Source of the DNA: Actinomadura luteofluorescens
Lineage (GTDB): Bacteria > Actinomycetota > Actinomycetes > Streptosporangiales > Streptosporangiaceae
Direction: 5' to 3'
Assembly: GCF_013409365.1 (NCBI RefSeq)
Contig: NZ_JACCBA010000001.1
Location: 1,240,001 to 1,304,000, forward strand
DNA length: 64,000 nucleotides
The translations under genes were made by a program, and so were the position numbers. A model generated the notes under the pieces. That model had not been told where the DNA came from, made no database searches, and worked only from the letters and a program-made list of their open reading frames with translations. This document shows positions 25,263-33,256 of this stretch, piece after piece; positions within the stretch are counted from its first letter, which is position 1; every line of letters begins with the position of its first letter.

Positions 25263-25505
25263 CTGATAAAAGAGAAAGGCCGCCGGGATCTCTCCCTGAC
25301 GGCCTCCGGCGGAGCCTGACGGCTCTATCCGGAGGCGTTTCCGGCAAGGGCGACGCCCTGACCGGCCCCGAATCCGAGGGGCTGTCGGGCCTGCCGCCCG
25401 ATGGTCGTGACCATGGCCTCCACCGCCTCCCGTGCGCTTCCGACCTTTTCCATGCCCCTATGGTGCGGGACGCCGCGCGGGCACGCAACGCCTTTTCCAT
25501 GCGAA

Positions 25506-25541
25506 CGCCCCGGGCCGTTCGGGGAGAATCGGCCCGGGGCG
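25506..25541 (-). terminator. Hairpin terminator after the 42-residue peptide gene
   Basis: A perfect 12-bp inverted repeat, CGCCCCGGGCCG (25506-25517) with CGGCCCGGGGCG (25530-25541), encloses a 12-nt loop. It lies 13 bases beyond the stop of the small membrane peptide at 25555-25683 and upstream of the tRNA cluster. It should separate the methyltransferase/peptide transcript from the tRNA genes. Confidence 0.75.
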
Positions 25542-25554
25542 AGTCGGATATGCG

Positions 25555-25683
25555 TCACGCCGCCCCGCGGCGGCTGCGGCCGCGGCCGGGGGTCAGCAAC
25601 CGCCCCAGAACGCGGAACGGCAGGGTCACGACGCTGATGATCGTCCCGACAATGGCGCTGATCGCTGCGCTGATGCGGCGCAT
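25555..25683 (-). CDS. Small membrane-associated peptide of 42 residues
   Basis: This short gene lies between the PrmC-like methyltransferase and the tRNA cluster. It encodes a peptide with one amphipathic or transmembrane helix (about residues 4-20, AISAIVGTIISVVTLPF), followed by FRVLGRLL and an Arg-rich tail. The LPFRxLxRL pattern followed by basic residues is one I recall in many unannotated actinobacterial small proteins. ATG 25683 has GGAGTG 7 bases upstream, and a strong terminator follows the TGA. The function is unknown; it is probably anchored in or bound to the membrane. Confidence 0.65.
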   Translation of the reverse strand: MRRISAAISAIVGTIISVVTLPFRVLGRLLTPGRGRSRRGAA

Positions 25684-25737
25684 CTGGCTTCACTCCTTCG
25701 GCTCGGTCCTGACCGACCGATACCCGCCTGTGGAGTT

Positions 25738-26520
25738 TTACACCGGCTTTGCCCCGGCAATGACGGTGGCGGAGAACTCCTCGGACGCAGCGACCGTGGG
25801 AGCGAGGCCGCCGGCCTCCACGGCGGCGACGGCGGCGGCGGCCTGCCGCTCGCTCGTCTCGAACAGCAGGCGGCCGCCCGGGGCGAGCCAGCGCGACGCC
25901 TCGGCGGTGACGCGGCGCAGCACGTCGAGACCGTCCGGCCCGCCGTCGAGCGACGAGCGCGGCTCGTGGTCGCGCGCCTCCGCCGGCATCAGGGCGATGT
26001 CCCCGGTCGGGACGTAAGGGACGTTGGCCAGCAGGACGTCGACCCGCCCGCGCAGCTCGCCCGGGACGGCGTCGAAGAGGTCGCCCTCGTGGGCCGTGCC
26101 GCCGTACGGCGCGATGTTGCCGCGGGCGCAGCGCACCGCCGCGGGTTCGATGTCGGCGGCGTGCAGGACGCACTCGCCCGCGCCGGAGGCGAGCGCGGCC
26201 CCGAGCGCGCCCGACCCGCAGCACAGGTCGAGGATCACGGGGCGGGGAGGCGCGAGGGCGTGGGCCCTCCGGACGAGGAACTCGGTGCGGGGCCGGGGCA
26301 CGAAGACCCCGGGGCCGACGGCGATCCGCAGCCCGCAGAACATCGCCCAGCCGAGAACGTGTTCGAGCGGCTCGCCGGCCGCGCGGCGCTCCACCATGGC
26401 GGCGGCGTCGCCGGGGGCGGGGGCGGTGGAGAGGATGAGGCGCGCCTCGTCCTCGGCGAACACGCAGCCGGCTGCGCGGAGCCTGGAGACGATGGCGGGC
26501 TCGGTGAGGGGTGCTGTCAT
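25738..26520 (-). CDS. PrmC-related protein N5-glutamine methyltransferase
   Basis: This 260-residue SAM-dependent methyltransferase is related to PrmC/HemK, which methylates the GGQ glutamine of release factors. Domains in order are an N-terminal helical part (AEDEARLILSTAP), the PRPRTEFLV motif, the SAM site LDLCCGSGALGAAL and ADIEPAAVRCAR, and the catalytic loop NVPYVPTGDI. In true PrmC that loop is NPPY; NVPY is typical of an actinobacterial paralogue group whose substrate is not established. So this is likely the second copy, not the housekeeping gene. The 42-residue peptide gene lies 54 bp downstream. Confidence 0.85.
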   Translation of the reverse strand: MTAPLTEPAIVSRLRAAGCVFAEDEARLILSTAPAPGDAAAMVERRAAGEPLEHVLGWAMFCGLRIAVGPGVFVPRPRTEFLVRRAHALAPPRPVILDLCCGSGALGAALASGAGECVLHAADIEPAAVRCARGNIAPYGGTAHEGDLFDAVPGELRGRVDVLLANVPYVPTGDIALMPAEARDHEPRSSLDGGPDGLDVLRRVTAEASRWLAPGGRLLFETSERQAAAAVAAVEAGGLAPTVAASEEFSATVIAGAKPV

Positions 26521-26622
26521 TGGAGTCCGCAACTGTATCCGGCACCGTGGCCTCCCGCGCGTCCCCGGCATGGCCGGCCGGGCGCGACAATGGAGCGTCG
26601 TCCAGAAGCCGGGGGGTCGTGG

Positions 26623-27441
26623 GTGTCGGACAGATCGGACCTGAGGGCCGACTGCGCCAGCTGTTTCGGGCTGTGCTGTGTGGCGCTGCCGTTCGCCCGG
26701 TCCACCGACTTCGCGGTGGACAAGGACGCGGGCGAGCCCTGCCGCAACCTCCTGGCCGACTTCCGCTGCGGCATCCACGCCGACCTCCGGCGGCGCGGCT
26801 TCCCGGGCTGCACGGTGTTCGACTGCTTCGGCGCCGGTCAGAAGGTGTCGCAGGAGACCTTCTCCGGCCGGGACTGGCGCGGGGACCCGGAGGCCGCGCA
26901 CCGCATGTTCGCGGTGTTCCCCGTCATGCGGCAGCTCCACGAACTGCTCTGGTATTTGGACCAGGCCGCGGCGCTGCCGTCCTCCGGCCCGATCCTCGAC
27001 GGGCTGCGGCGGGCGTCCGGCGAGGTCGACCGCCTCACCGGGGGCGACCCCGGCGAACTCGCCGAGGTGGACGTCCGGGCCGTCCGGGAGAGGGTGAACG
27101 GCCTGCTGTCGCGGGCGGGAGAGCTCGCCAGGGCCGGCGTCCCCGGGCGCCGGAAGAACCGGCGCGGCGCCGATCTGATGGGGGCGAGGCTCAGGCGCGC
27201 CGACCTGCGCGGCGCCGATCTGCGCGGCGCGTACCTGATCGCCGCCGACCTGCGGGACGCCGACCTGCGGGTCGCGGACCTGACCGGGGCGGACCTGCGG
27301 GACGCCGACCTGCGCGGCGCCGACCTCACCGGGTGCCTCTTCCTGACCCAGCCGCAGCTCGACTCGGCGCGCGGTGACGCGGCGACGCGGCTGCCGGCGG
27401 CCCTCGCACGGCCCGCGCACTGGACGACTCCCGCGGCCTGA
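26623..27441 (+). CDS. Cys-rich pentapeptide-repeat protein
   Basis: This 272-residue protein has two parts. The N-terminal 70 residues hold eight cysteines in CASCFGLCC, then PCRNL, FRCGI and GCTVFDCFG, a spacing that resembles YkgJ-type metal-binding proteins. The C-terminal part (about residues 185-250) is a run of pentapeptide repeats of the A(D/N)LRG type (GADLRGA, ADLRDADLRVADL), which form a right-handed beta helix. Pentapeptide proteins include DNA mimics that protect gyrase, but the short array here is not diagnostic. GTG 26623 has GGGGGGT 5 bases upstream; ATG 26590 has none. The function is unknown. Confidence 0.75.
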   Translation: MSDRSDLRADCASCFGLCCVALPFARSTDFAVDKDAGEPCRNLLADFRCGIHADLRRRGFPGCTVFDCFGAGQKVSQETFSGRDWRGDPEAAHRMFAVFPVMRQLHELLWYLDQAAALPSSGPILDGLRRASGEVDRLTGGDPGELAEVDVRAVRERVNGLLSRAGELARAGVPGRRKNRRGADLMGARLRRADLRGADLRGAYLIAADLRDADLRVADLTGADLRDADLRGADLTGCLFLTQPQLDSARGDAATRLPAALARPAHWTTPAA

Positions 27442-27519
27442 TCTTGTTTAGCCGCCCGGTCAAGGGGCATTTTCGCCTGTCAAAGGGCATTTCCGCAGCG
27501 CACGTCGTCGGGGGGTCGC

Positions 27520-28089
27520 GTGGTGCGGGTCAGATGGTGGGGTACGGGAGCCGTGGCGCTCGTGCTGCTGGTCCTCGGCGGCGGGCTTCCCCTGCTCGAC
27601 CGCGCCCTCGGGCCCCGCGGGCAGCCGCTGGCGCCGGGCACGGTGGTGTCGGTCGGGACGGAGCGCGACGGGGCCCGCCCGGTGACGTTCTCGGTCACCT
27701 CCCCCGGCTGGGTCCTGAACCGGGGCGCCACCTCCCTCGCCAGCAGCGCCGAACTGCTCAGCGGCGACGTGGTCTTCGACCTCAGCGTGGTGGTGCCGCT
27801 GGGATCGGCGGACGCGCGGGCGCTGTGGGGCGGCCTCGGGCGGATCGTCGCCGCGGGCGGTCGCACGCGCCTCGGGACGGGGCCCGTCCCGCTCACGACC
27901 ACGCAGGGCCTGACCGGGCTGACGGGACGGCTCGCCGGGCGTGAGCGCGTCGGCACGGCGGCAGTGTTCGCGAAGGGGACGCTCGGCGCGGCCGTCACGG
28001 CGACGGGCCCACCGCAGGCCTTCGGTGACGCCGCCCCGCAGGTCGAGGCGATGGTGCGGACGATCAGGATCGCGGCGCCATGGGAATGA
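27520..28089 (+). CDS. Membrane-anchored extracytoplasmic protein upstream of a PrsW protease
   Basis: This 189-residue protein has an N-terminal membrane helix (about residues 8-27) and a beta-rich extracytoplasmic domain of about 150 residues. I recognise no enzyme motif. Its last 10 bases overlap the start of the PrsW-type protease gene, so the two are translated together. This makes it a likely partner, regulator or substrate of the protease. GTG 27520 follows a GGGGGG sequence. The function is unknown. Confidence 0.7.
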   Translation: MVRVRWWGTGAVALVLLVLGGGLPLLDRALGPRGQPLAPGTVVSVGTERDGARPVTFSVTSPGWVLNRGATSLASSAELLSGDVVFDLSVVVPLGSADARALWGGLGRIVAAGGRTRLGTGPVPLTTTQGLTGLTGRLAGRERVGTAAVFAKGTLGAAVTATGPPQAFGDAAPQVEAMVRTIRIAAPWE

Positions 28090-29189
28090 CCCGCGGCGGT
28101 CTGGCGCGCCGTCCCGCGTTCTGGCTGTGGGCGGCGGCGTGCCTGCTCGGCGTCTGGATCGCGCTGCGCGGGATCGGCACGCACGTCTCGGCGTTCCCCG
28201 GCGGGGCGGTCGCCGGGGTCGTGCTGCTCGCGCCGGCGCTGGCCGGCGGCGTGTGGCTGCTGCGGCGGCTGCACCCCGTCCGCTCGCCGCCGCTCGGCTA
28301 CGCGCTGGTCGCGGTGGCGTGGGGCGGGCTGGCCGCGTTCGGGACGGCGCTGCCCGCCAACGCGGCGTTCCAGGCGATCGTCGGGAAGACGGCGGGGCCG
28401 GGCTTCAACGCGGCGTGGGGAGCGTCGATCGCCGCCCCGGTGAACGAGGAGATCCTGAAGCTGCTCGGCGTCGCGACGCTGGCGCTGATGGCGCCTGCCG
28501 CGGTCCGCGGGCCGCTCGACGGCTGGGGCTACGGCGCGCTGGCGGGGCTGGGCTTCCAGTTCGCGGAGAACTTCCTGTACGTCCTGAACACTATCGTCCT
28601 GACGGGCGCCACGCACGACGCGAACGCGGCGCTCTTCTCGTTCGGCACCCGGGTGGTCTGCGGGGCGTGGTGGAGCCACTGGGCGATGACCGCGGTCGGC
28701 GGCGCGGGCCTCGGCCTCCTGATCGGGCGGGCCTCGAAGGCGCACCTGGCCGTCGCGATGGGCGCGTTCGTCCTGGCGATGGCGCTGCACTCGTGGTGGG
28801 ACGCCCCCGTCCTGTCCGGGCTGGTCCTGATGCCGGTGAAGGGCGCCCCGATCCTGCTGGCGGCGGTCGTCGCCTACCGCCTGGCCAGGCGCCGCTACCT
28901 CTCGCATTTCCGGCGCACGGTGCACGCGGAGACGAGGGACGGCGTCCTCGTGCCGGGTGAGGGCCACGTGCTCGCGTTCCGCAAGTGGCGCAGGAAGGAG
29001 CAGTGGGGAGTGCCGGCCGGGGAGTCGCGCCGGCTGCTCGAACGGCTCCGCGCCGCCGAACTCGCCCTCATCGAGGACGGCCTCGGCGGCCTGGAACCGG
29101 ACCCGCTGGCCGCCGAGCGGCTGCGCACCGACATCCGCGCCCTGCGGGGCGACCTCAAGGCGTCCGGCGCGAACGTGCGCGTGGCGTAG
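28080..29189 (+). CDS. PrsW-family intramembrane metalloprotease
   Basis: This 369-residue membrane protein has about eight helices and the PrsW/CPBP-type catalytic pattern: E123-E124 in NEEILK, E163-N164 in FQFAENFL, H200 in WWSHWAM and H237/D241 in ALHSWWD. PrsW cuts anti-sigma factors inside the membrane and so releases extracytoplasmic sigma factors. No sigma or anti-sigma gene is next to it, but the membrane-anchored protein encoded by the overlapping upstream gene is a possible target. A cytoplasmic tail of about 90 residues, rich in Arg and Glu, is an extension beyond the core. The 3' end overlaps the convergent MFS gene by 35 bp. Confidence 0.88.
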   Translation: MGMTRGGLARRPAFWLWAAACLLGVWIALRGIGTHVSAFPGGAVAGVVLLAPALAGGVWLLRRLHPVRSPPLGYALVAVAWGGLAAFGTALPANAAFQAIVGKTAGPGFNAAWGASIAAPVNEEILKLLGVATLALMAPAAVRGPLDGWGYGALAGLGFQFAENFLYVLNTIVLTGATHDANAALFSFGTRVVCGAWWSHWAMTAVGGAGLGLLIGRASKAHLAVAMGAFVLAMALHSWWDAPVLSGLVLMPVKGAPILLAAVVAYRLARRRYLSHFRRTVHAETRDGVLVPGEGHVLAFRKWRRKEQWGVPAGESRRLLERLRAAELALIEDGLGGLEPDPLAAERLRTDIRALRGDLKASGANVRVA

Positions 29190-30546
29190 CGGCCAGGACG
29201 CAGGCGCACACGGCCGCACAGACGCCGGCGGCGATGAACAGCGCCCGGGCGGGGTCGCTGGAGCCGTCCCCGGCTCCGACCGGCGCGAACGTGCCCATGA
29301 TCGCGACACCGAGCGTGGCGCCGAGCTGGCGGACGGCGTTCAGCACGCCGCCCGCCGCGCCCGCGGTGCCCTCGGGCGCCGCGGCGACGACCATCGTCGC
29401 GAGCGCGGGCAGCGCGAACGACACGCCGAAGCCGGTGCACAGCAGGCCCGCGACGAGCGGCGGATAGGACGCGCCGTCCAGCAGCACGGCGCCGAACAGC
29501 GCTCCCCCGGCGGTCAGCAGGCCCAGGCCCGCCAGGACGGGGCGGCGCGGGCCGGTCCGCGCCACGATGCGCCCGGTGAGCAGCGGATTGAACGCGAACG
29601 GCAGGGTCATCGGCAGGAACGCCAGGCCGGTCTGGAGCGGCGTCAGCCCGAGGGTCTGCCGGAACACCAGCGGCAGCACGAACAGCACGCCGGTCATGAC
29701 GAAGTTGACGGCGGCGCCGGCGGCCAGGGCGGCGGGCATCCCCGGCGCCCGGAGCACCGCCGGGACCAGGACCGGCGCCTCGCTCCCGCGCTCGCGGACC
29801 GCGAACGCGGCGCCGGCCGCGACCGCTCCGGCCGCCGAGACGGCCGCGTGCGCGCCCGGCCCGCCTCCCAGGGCGATCAGGGCGTCGGTCAGCAGTCCGA
29901 GCGCGGCGCAGGCGAGGAGCTGCGCCACCGGGTCGAGGCGGCGGGTCCCGCGCGGGCAGTGCACGGGCCGTCCCGCCGCGAGCGCGAGGACGGCGGCGGC
30001 GAGCGGGACGTTGACCAGGAAGATCGCGCGCCAGCCGGCGAGGCCGACCAGCGCGCCGCCCGCGACGGGCCCGGCGGCGAGGGCGGCGCCGCTGGTCGCC
30101 GCCCAGGTCGCCACGGCCCGGGCGCGCTCGGCGGGCGCCGGGTACAGGCGGGCGATCATCGCCATGGAGGCGGGCACGCAGGCCGCGGCGGCGGCGCCGA
30201 GGACGGCGCGCAGCGCGACGAGCGTCCACAGGTCCGGCGCCGCGGCGCACAGCAGCGACCCGGCGCCGAAGGCCGCGACGCCCGCGCGGAAGACGCGGTG
30301 CGCGCCGTACCGGTCGGCGACGGCGCCCGCCGACAGCAGCAGCGCGCCGAACACGACGGTGTAGCCGGTGACGGCCCACTGCAGGCCCGCGACCGTCCCG
30401 TGCAGGGAGTCGGCCAAGTCGGGTTCGGCCACCGACAGGACGGTCGTGTCGAGCAGCACCATGAAGTAGCCGAGTGAGATGCCGAACAGGGCGGGGCCGC
30501 GCCGCCCGGAGGGCGCGGCCGTCGCGGGTGAGATAACCGGGTTCAT
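29155..30546 (-). CDS. MFS drug exporter, DHA2 (14-helix) family
   Basis: This 463-residue proton-driven exporter has about 14 hydrophobic segments. Near the N terminus, in the first helix, is GYFMVLLDTTVLSVA, followed by LQWAVTGYTVVFGALLL and the motif-A region DRYGAHRVFRAG. Motif C is in the fifth helix (TSGAALAAGPVAGGALVG). It belongs to the EmrB/QacA group. It is divergent from the LysR regulator at 30644, with a dyad operator between them, so it is probably induced by its export substrate through that regulator. Confidence 0.92.
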   Translation of the reverse strand: MNPVISPATAAPSGRRGPALFGISLGYFMVLLDTTVLSVAEPDLADSLHGTVAGLQWAVTGYTVVFGALLLSAGAVADRYGAHRVFRAGVAAFGAGSLLCAAAPDLWTLVALRAVLGAAAAACVPASMAMIARLYPAPAERARAVATWAATSGAALAAGPVAGGALVGLAGWRAIFLVNVPLAAAVLALAAGRPVHCPRGTRRLDPVAQLLACAALGLLTDALIALGGGPGAHAAVSAAGAVAAGAAFAVRERGSEAPVLVPAVLRAPGMPAALAAGAAVNFVMTGVLFVLPLVFRQTLGLTPLQTGLAFLPMTLPFAFNPLLTGRIVARTGPRRPVLAGLGLLTAGGALFGAVLLDGASYPPLVAGLLCTGFGVSFALPALATMVVAAAPEGTAGAAGGVLNAVRQLGATLGVAIMGTFAPVGAGDGSSDPARALFIAAGVCAAVCACVLAATPRARSRRTP

Positions 30547-30602
30547 GGCGCCCCAGTCTGGGCATCCGCGCGGGAGGGCTCCACCGGCCGGCCCGCACGC
30601 GG

Positions 30603-30621
30603 CGTTCGGAATATCCGAACG
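30603..30621. promoter_or_regulatory. LysR-type dyad operator between MFS and LysR genes
   Basis: The inverted repeat CGTTCGGA-ATA-TCCGAACG has perfect 8-bp arms. It contains the T-N11-A core of LysR recognition sites. It lies 57 bp from the MFS start and 23 bp from the LysR start, the classic position for joint control of both divergent genes. Confidence 0.65.
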
Positions 30622-30643
30622 GACGGCCCGGGTTGCGACCGGC

Positions 30644-31522
30644 ATGGAACTGCGCCAGCTGCGGACGTTCGAGGCCGTCGTCGCCCACCGGACCGTCACC
30701 GACGCCGCCAACGCCCTCGGGCTCGCGCCGTCGTCGGTGTCGGAGCAGATCCGCGCGCTGGAGGCGTCGCTGGGCGTCCCGCTGTTCCACCGCGGCCCCA
30801 AGGGCATGCGGCCGACCGAGGCGGGCGAGCGGATGCGCGGGTGGGCGCGGCGCCTGCTGCGGCAGGCCGAGCAGGCCCGCCGCGAGGTGGCCGCGGAGCA
30901 GCCGGTGCTGCGGCTCGGCGCGCTGGAGTCGATCGCCGCCGCGCACGTCCCCGCCGTCCTGTCCAGGCTGGCCGAGCGGCGGCCGGGGCTGCGGGTCGAG
31001 GTCCGGTCGGACGCGGCCCGCGACCAGCTCCTGGACGCGGTCGCCGCCGGGGACCTGGAGGCCGCGCTGCTGCTGGACGCCGGCGAGGGCGTGGGCGGGC
31101 TCGGGTTCGCGCCGCCGCCGGCGCCGCTGGACTTCGTGGACGTGGAGCCGGTGCCGCTCGCCCTCGTCGCCGCGCCGGACCACCGGCTCGCCGGGGCGCC
31201 CAGCCTGGCCGCCGGCGACCTGCGCGGCGAGAGGCTGCTGGTCAACGTGCCGGCGTGCTCGTTCTGGATGGCCGGTGAGCGGCTCCTCGGCTCCGCCGTC
31301 GAGCGGGTGCGGGCGGGCAGCGTCACCGTGATGGCTTCCTGGGCCGAGCAGGGCCTCGGCATCGCGCTGCTCCCCGAGTTCGCCGTCCGCGACCGGCTGG
31401 CGGCCGGAACCCTCGCCCGTCTCGCGTTCGACGCCCCCGGCCTCGAACTTCGCCTCGTCTGGCGGGCCGACCGGGAGGGCGTCCCCGGCATGCGGGAGGT
31501 CCTGTACGCGGCCGTCGCCTGA
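30644..31522 (+). CDS. LysR-type regulator of the MFS exporter
   Basis: This 292-residue regulator has an N-terminal helix-turn-helix (MELRQLRTFEAVVAHRTVTD, then LGLAPSSVSEQIRALEASLG) and an effector-binding domain with the usual VNVPACSFW and VTVMASWAEQGLGIALLPEF segments. The ATG has no strong Shine-Dalgarno sequence. The dyad at 30603-30621 is the probable binding site. Its role is to control the divergent MFS pump and itself. The inducer is not known. Confidence 0.92.
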   Translation: MELRQLRTFEAVVAHRTVTDAANALGLAPSSVSEQIRALEASLGVPLFHRGPKGMRPTEAGERMRGWARRLLRQAEQARREVAAEQPVLRLGALESIAAAHVPAVLSRLAERRPGLRVEVRSDAARDQLLDAVAAGDLEAALLLDAGEGVGGLGFAPPPAPLDFVDVEPVPLALVAAPDHRLAGAPSLAAGDLRGERLLVNVPACSFWMAGERLLGSAVERVRAGSVTVMASWAEQGLGIALLPEFAVRDRLAAGTLARLAFDAPGLELRLVWRADREGVPGMREVLYAAVA

Positions 31523-31547
31523 CCGTTCCGCGTCACCGGTACGGAGC

Positions 31548-31572
31548 GTTTGCCCTTACTTACCCCGGGTAG
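31548..31572 (+). promoter_or_regulatory. SigB-like promoter of the QcrB gene
   Basis: GTTT (31548-31551) and GGGTAG (31567-31572) are separated by 15 bases. This fits the GNNT-N14/16-GGGTA pattern that I recall for SigB-type stress promoters in Streptomyces. The ATG of the cytochrome gene is 40 bases downstream with GGGGAG in front. Similar elements precede the alcohol dehydrogenase and katE. Confidence 0.55.
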
Positions 31573-31611
31573 CCGCCCAAGGGAGATCATTGTTCGGCCG
31601 GGGAGAACGCT

Positions 31612-33246
31612 ATGGCAGGACGGAACGGGAGCGGAACCGCGAAGGCCGAGCGCGCGCAGAAGCTCTTCTGGGGGGTCAACGACCGGCTCGGGTCCACCGG
31701 GTTCCTGGACAAGAACATCCGCAAGGCGTTCCCCAAGCACTGGTCGTTCCTGCTCGGCGAGATCGCGCTCTACTCGTTCGTCGTCCTCGTGCTCACCGGG
31801 GTCTACCTGACGCTGTTCTTCCACCCGAGCGGGGCGGACACGGTCTACGACGGCTCGTACGCCCCGCTGAAGGGCGTCACGGTCAGCGAGGCGTACGCCT
31901 CCACCCTGCACCTGTCGTTCGACGTGCGGGGCGGTCTGCTGATGCGGCAGATCCACCACTGGGCGGCGAACGTCTTCGTCGCGGCGATCTGCGTGCACCT
32001 GCTGCGGATCTTCTTCACCGGCGCGTTCCGCAAGCCGCGCGAGATCAACTGGGTGATCGGCACGACGCTGTTCGTGCTGGCCGTCGCCGAAGGGTTCGCC
32101 GGGTACTCGCTGCCGGACGACCTGCTGTCGGGCACCGGCCTGCGGATCTTCCAGGGCATCCTGCTCTCGGTCCCGCTCGCGGGGACCTACGCGGCCCTGT
32201 GGGCCTTCGGCGGGGAGTTCCCCTCCGCCGCGGAGTTCATCCCGCGGCTGTTCACCGTGCACATCCTGATCGTCCCCGGGATCCTGCTGGCCCTCATCAC
32301 CGCGCACCTGATGATCCTCTGGCACCAGACCCACACGATCTTTCCGGGCCGGGGGCGGCGGGAGCGGGCGGTGACCGGGGAGCCGACCTTCCCGCACTTC
32401 GCCACGCAGAGCACGGCCTACTTCCTCTTCACGTTCGGCGTGCTGGCCGGGCTGGCCGCGTTCTTCCAGATCAACCCGGTCTGGCTGTACGGCCCCTACG
32501 ACCCTGACCAGGTGTCGTTCGGCTCCCAGCCCGACTGGTACGTCGGGTTCCTCGAAGGCTCGCTGCGCATCATGCCGCGCCTGTCCACGACCGTCGCGGG
32601 CCACACCGTCTCCTGGAACGTGCTGGTCCCTGCCGTCATCCTGCCCGGCGTGTTCTTCACGCTCATCGGCCTGTACCCGTTCGTGGAGCGCTGGGCCACG
32701 GGGGACGAGCGCCTGCACCACCTGCTGGACCGGCCGCGCAACGCCGCGACGAGGACCGCGATCGGCGCCGCCGCCGTCGCCTGGTACGGCGGCCTGCTGT
32801 CGGCCGGCGGCAACGACTACATCTCCGCGACCTTCAAGATCCCGCTGTTCTGGACGACCTGGTTCTTCCGCGCCGGGTTCTTCGTCTTCCCGATCGCGGC
32901 CTTCGTCATCACCCGCCGGATCTGCCTGAGCCTGCAGCGCCGCGACCTGCGGACCCGCGAGGAGGGCGTGGAGAGCGGGCTGATCTCGCTGACCCCGGAC
33001 GGGGGGTTCCGGGAGCGGCACGAGCAGCCGTCCGAGGAGGCGGAGGCGGTGATGGAGGCCCGGCGGCCGGGCGAACTGGTCGCGCCCTACCCGCACCACC
33101 TGATCCCGCTGCCGACGCCCGACCGGGCCCGCACGCAGGTCCGGACCCGCGTCAACCGCTTCTATCTCAACTACCAGGCGGAGTCGCACGGCGGCGGCCA
33201 GGGCGATCTGCGGAAGGGCTCCGGGGAGAACGGCCAGGGCGAGTGA
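31612..33246 (+). CDS. qcrB: Cytochrome b subunit of the bc1 complex (stand-alone copy)
   Basis: This 544-residue membrane protein is the quinol-oxidising cytochrome b of the actinobacterial bcc-aa3 supercomplex. It has the four heme ligands as His pairs: QIHHWAANVFVAAICVHLLR in helix B and FTVHILIVPG with ITAHLMILWHQTHT in helix D. The GYSLPDDLLSGTG Qo-site region, the PEF-equivalent PDWYVGF loop and the long actinobacterial C-terminal tail are also present. The main copy normally follows qcrC and qcrA. Here neither is adjacent and ctaD faces it instead, so this is probably a second copy. A SigB-like promoter precedes it. Confidence 0.92.
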   Translation: MAGRNGSGTAKAERAQKLFWGVNDRLGSTGFLDKNIRKAFPKHWSFLLGEIALYSFVVLVLTGVYLTLFFHPSGADTVYDGSYAPLKGVTVSEAYASTLHLSFDVRGGLLMRQIHHWAANVFVAAICVHLLRIFFTGAFRKPREINWVIGTTLFVLAVAEGFAGYSLPDDLLSGTGLRIFQGILLSVPLAGTYAALWAFGGEFPSAAEFIPRLFTVHILIVPGILLALITAHLMILWHQTHTIFPGRGRRERAVTGEPTFPHFATQSTAYFLFTFGVLAGLAAFFQINPVWLYGPYDPDQVSFGSQPDWYVGFLEGSLRIMPRLSTTVAGHTVSWNVLVPAVILPGVFFTLIGLYPFVERWATGDERLHHLLDRPRNAATRTAIGAAAVAWYGGLLSAGGNDYISATFKIPLFWTTWFFRAGFFVFPIAAFVITRRICLSLQRRDLRTREEGVESGLISLTPDGGFRERHEQPSEEAEAVMEARRPGELVAPYPHHLIPLPTPDRARTQVRTRVNRFYLNYQAESHGGGQGDLRKGSGENGQGE

Positions 33247-33256
33247 CCGGCGCCCG

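Noticed and set aside
25325..25453. A 42-codon open frame on the minus strand downstream of the terminator at 25506-25541, overlapping the region before the tRNA cluster
   Set aside because: The start has no proper Shine-Dalgarno sequence and the peptide shows no recognisable feature; it also follows a terminator. Coding is possible but not supported.
30547..33189. Upstream extension of the MFS frame across the LysR and QcrB genes
   Set aside because: The extension is antisense to two certain genes and has low-complexity composition. The MFS protein has a proper start at 30546.
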